From CAVYWD01 sp963772225 (GTDB lineage: Bacteria > Myxococcota > Myxococcia > Myxococcales > UBA5297): a DNA stretch of 64,000 bases. Where the stretch lies: the NCBI GenBank assembly GCA_963772225.1, contig CAVYWD010000002.1:2604001-2668000 (forward strand), in the 5' to 3' direction. The notes under the pieces were generated by a model. It was not told the origin of the DNA. It ran no database searches and saw only the letters and a list, made by a program, of their open reading frames with translations. The stretch's first letter is position 1. Each line of letters begins with the position of its first letter. The translations under genes were made by a program, and so were the position numbers. Shown here one piece after another: positions 63,451 through 64,000 of the stretch.

Positions 63451-64000
63451 ATGAGCAGGCACAAGGCAGGGCTTTGGGCGGTCGCCGCGGGCGGCGCCGC
63501 GTTGGCGCTCTGGGCGCTGAGGCAACCCGCGGCCGCGCCCGCTCCCGAAACCGGGCCTTTGCCCTCGGCGCGCTCGGCGCCGGAAGCCGAATGGGGGCCG
63601 GGCGCGGGCATCCGCTCGCCGGCGGACCGCGGCGCCGCCCTCGCAGGCAAGGTCGTGGACTCGCAAGGCCGACCGGTGGCCGGGGCGAGCGTGCGTGCGC
63701 GGGGCCCTGCCTCGTTGCGCGAAGTCGCGTCGAGCGACACCGGCGCCTTCGAGCTTCGGGGCCTGCCGCCCGGCGAGTACCTCCTCTACGCGAGCCAAGG
63801 CCTGCGCGCGAGCGCCCCGCTGGGGCCGGTGCCGCTCGGGCCCGGGGAAGGTTTGCGGGAGCTGACCCTGGTCCTGGAGGCGGGCGCCGCGCTGTCGGGC
63901 TCGGTGGTGGACGCGCGCGACGGCGCGCCCATCCCGAGCGCGTCGGTGTCGGCGGGCGCGGCCTGGGCGCGGTGCGACGAGCAGGGGCGGTATCGGCTCA
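63451..64000 (+). CDS. Carboxypeptidase regulatory-like domain protein, 3' truncated by window edge
   Basis: 183 codons visible, open at the edge. An N-terminal membrane anchor or signal (GLWAVAAGGAALALWALR) is followed by a proline-rich linker, then at least two beta-sandwich repeats: LAGKVVDSQGRPVAGASVRA with FELRGLPPGEYLLYA, and SGSVVDARDGAPIPSASVSA. These are CarboxypepD_reg-type domains, often in tandem in large secreted or surface proteins of myxobacteria. It starts 37 bases after the coiled-coil gene and may be co-transcribed with it. Confidence 0.85.
   Translation, partial: MSRHKAGLWAVAAGGAALALWALRQPAAAPAPETGPLPSARSAPEAEWGPGAGIRSPADRGAALAGKVVDSQGRPVAGASVRARGPASLREVASSDTGAFELRGLPPGEYLLYASQGLRASAPLGPVPLGPGEGLRELTLVLEAGAALSGSVVDARDGAPIPSASVSAGAAWARCDEQGRYRL

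Overview
This is a 64 kb window of GC-rich DNA from what looks like a myxobacterium or close relative (Myxococcota). That placement is inference. It rests on the strong GC bias at third codon positions, a Ser/Thr kinase with a C-terminal PEGA segment, many large PAS/FHA/hybrid kinases, lipoproteins with little homology, and large YD-repeat proteins. No rRNA or canonical tRNA gene was found.

Layout. 0-2.6 kb is the 3' end of a complex I operon (nuoM, nuoN). 3.2-6.6 kb holds a lipase-like hydrolase, a YeiH-type exporter and its LysR regulator. 6.7-8.9 kb is ilvBN with a valine-rich leader peptide and an attenuator hairpin. 9.0-12.5 kb carries, on one strand, a membrane histidine kinase, a small protein with its own promoter-like region, a ComQ-like isoprenyl synthase homologue and a SAM methyltransferase. 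This is the best candidate in the window for an undescribed signalling or natural-product system. 12.8-21.5 kb has a PagL-like lipid A deacylase, a methyltransferase, a CheB-CheR-PAS sensor coupled to a hybrid kinase with a degenerate receiver, and an FHA sigma-54 activator. 21.5-23.2 kb is an IS4-type element sitting inside a dispersed repeat. 23.2-37.5 kb is chromosomal background: secreted and lipoproteins, a decayed Ro60/Rsr (TROVE) gene followed by a tRNA-like RNA candidate, a Ser/Thr kinase, UspA, a four-helix-bundle gene enclosed by about 80 bp inverted repeats, a quinone oxidoreductase, an ABC exporter, and a GNAT/DUF2156 operon.

37.5-56.6 kb is an accessory region. It contains a truncated rhodanese gene, an IS1182-type transposase, a 7.5 kb Rhs/YD-repeat lipoprotein with a nuclease-like toxin tip, and a row of small immunity-like genes. 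A 4.6 kb IS21-type transposon is inserted among them. It carries ParB-like and zinc-ribbon genes and has exact 8 bp target duplications. 56.7-64 kb returns to chromosomal genes: deoC, a polytopic membrane protein, a GAF/PAS kinase, an outer-membrane protein, a methyltransferase with a coiled-coil tail, and a partial carboxypeptidase-regulatory-like protein.

At least eight genes are broken by a net +1 base shift that is repaired by removing one base. Either the assembly has residual insertion errors or many sensory and toxin genes are decaying. The first is more likely. These genes are marked as pseudogenes, but the products are described as if repaired.
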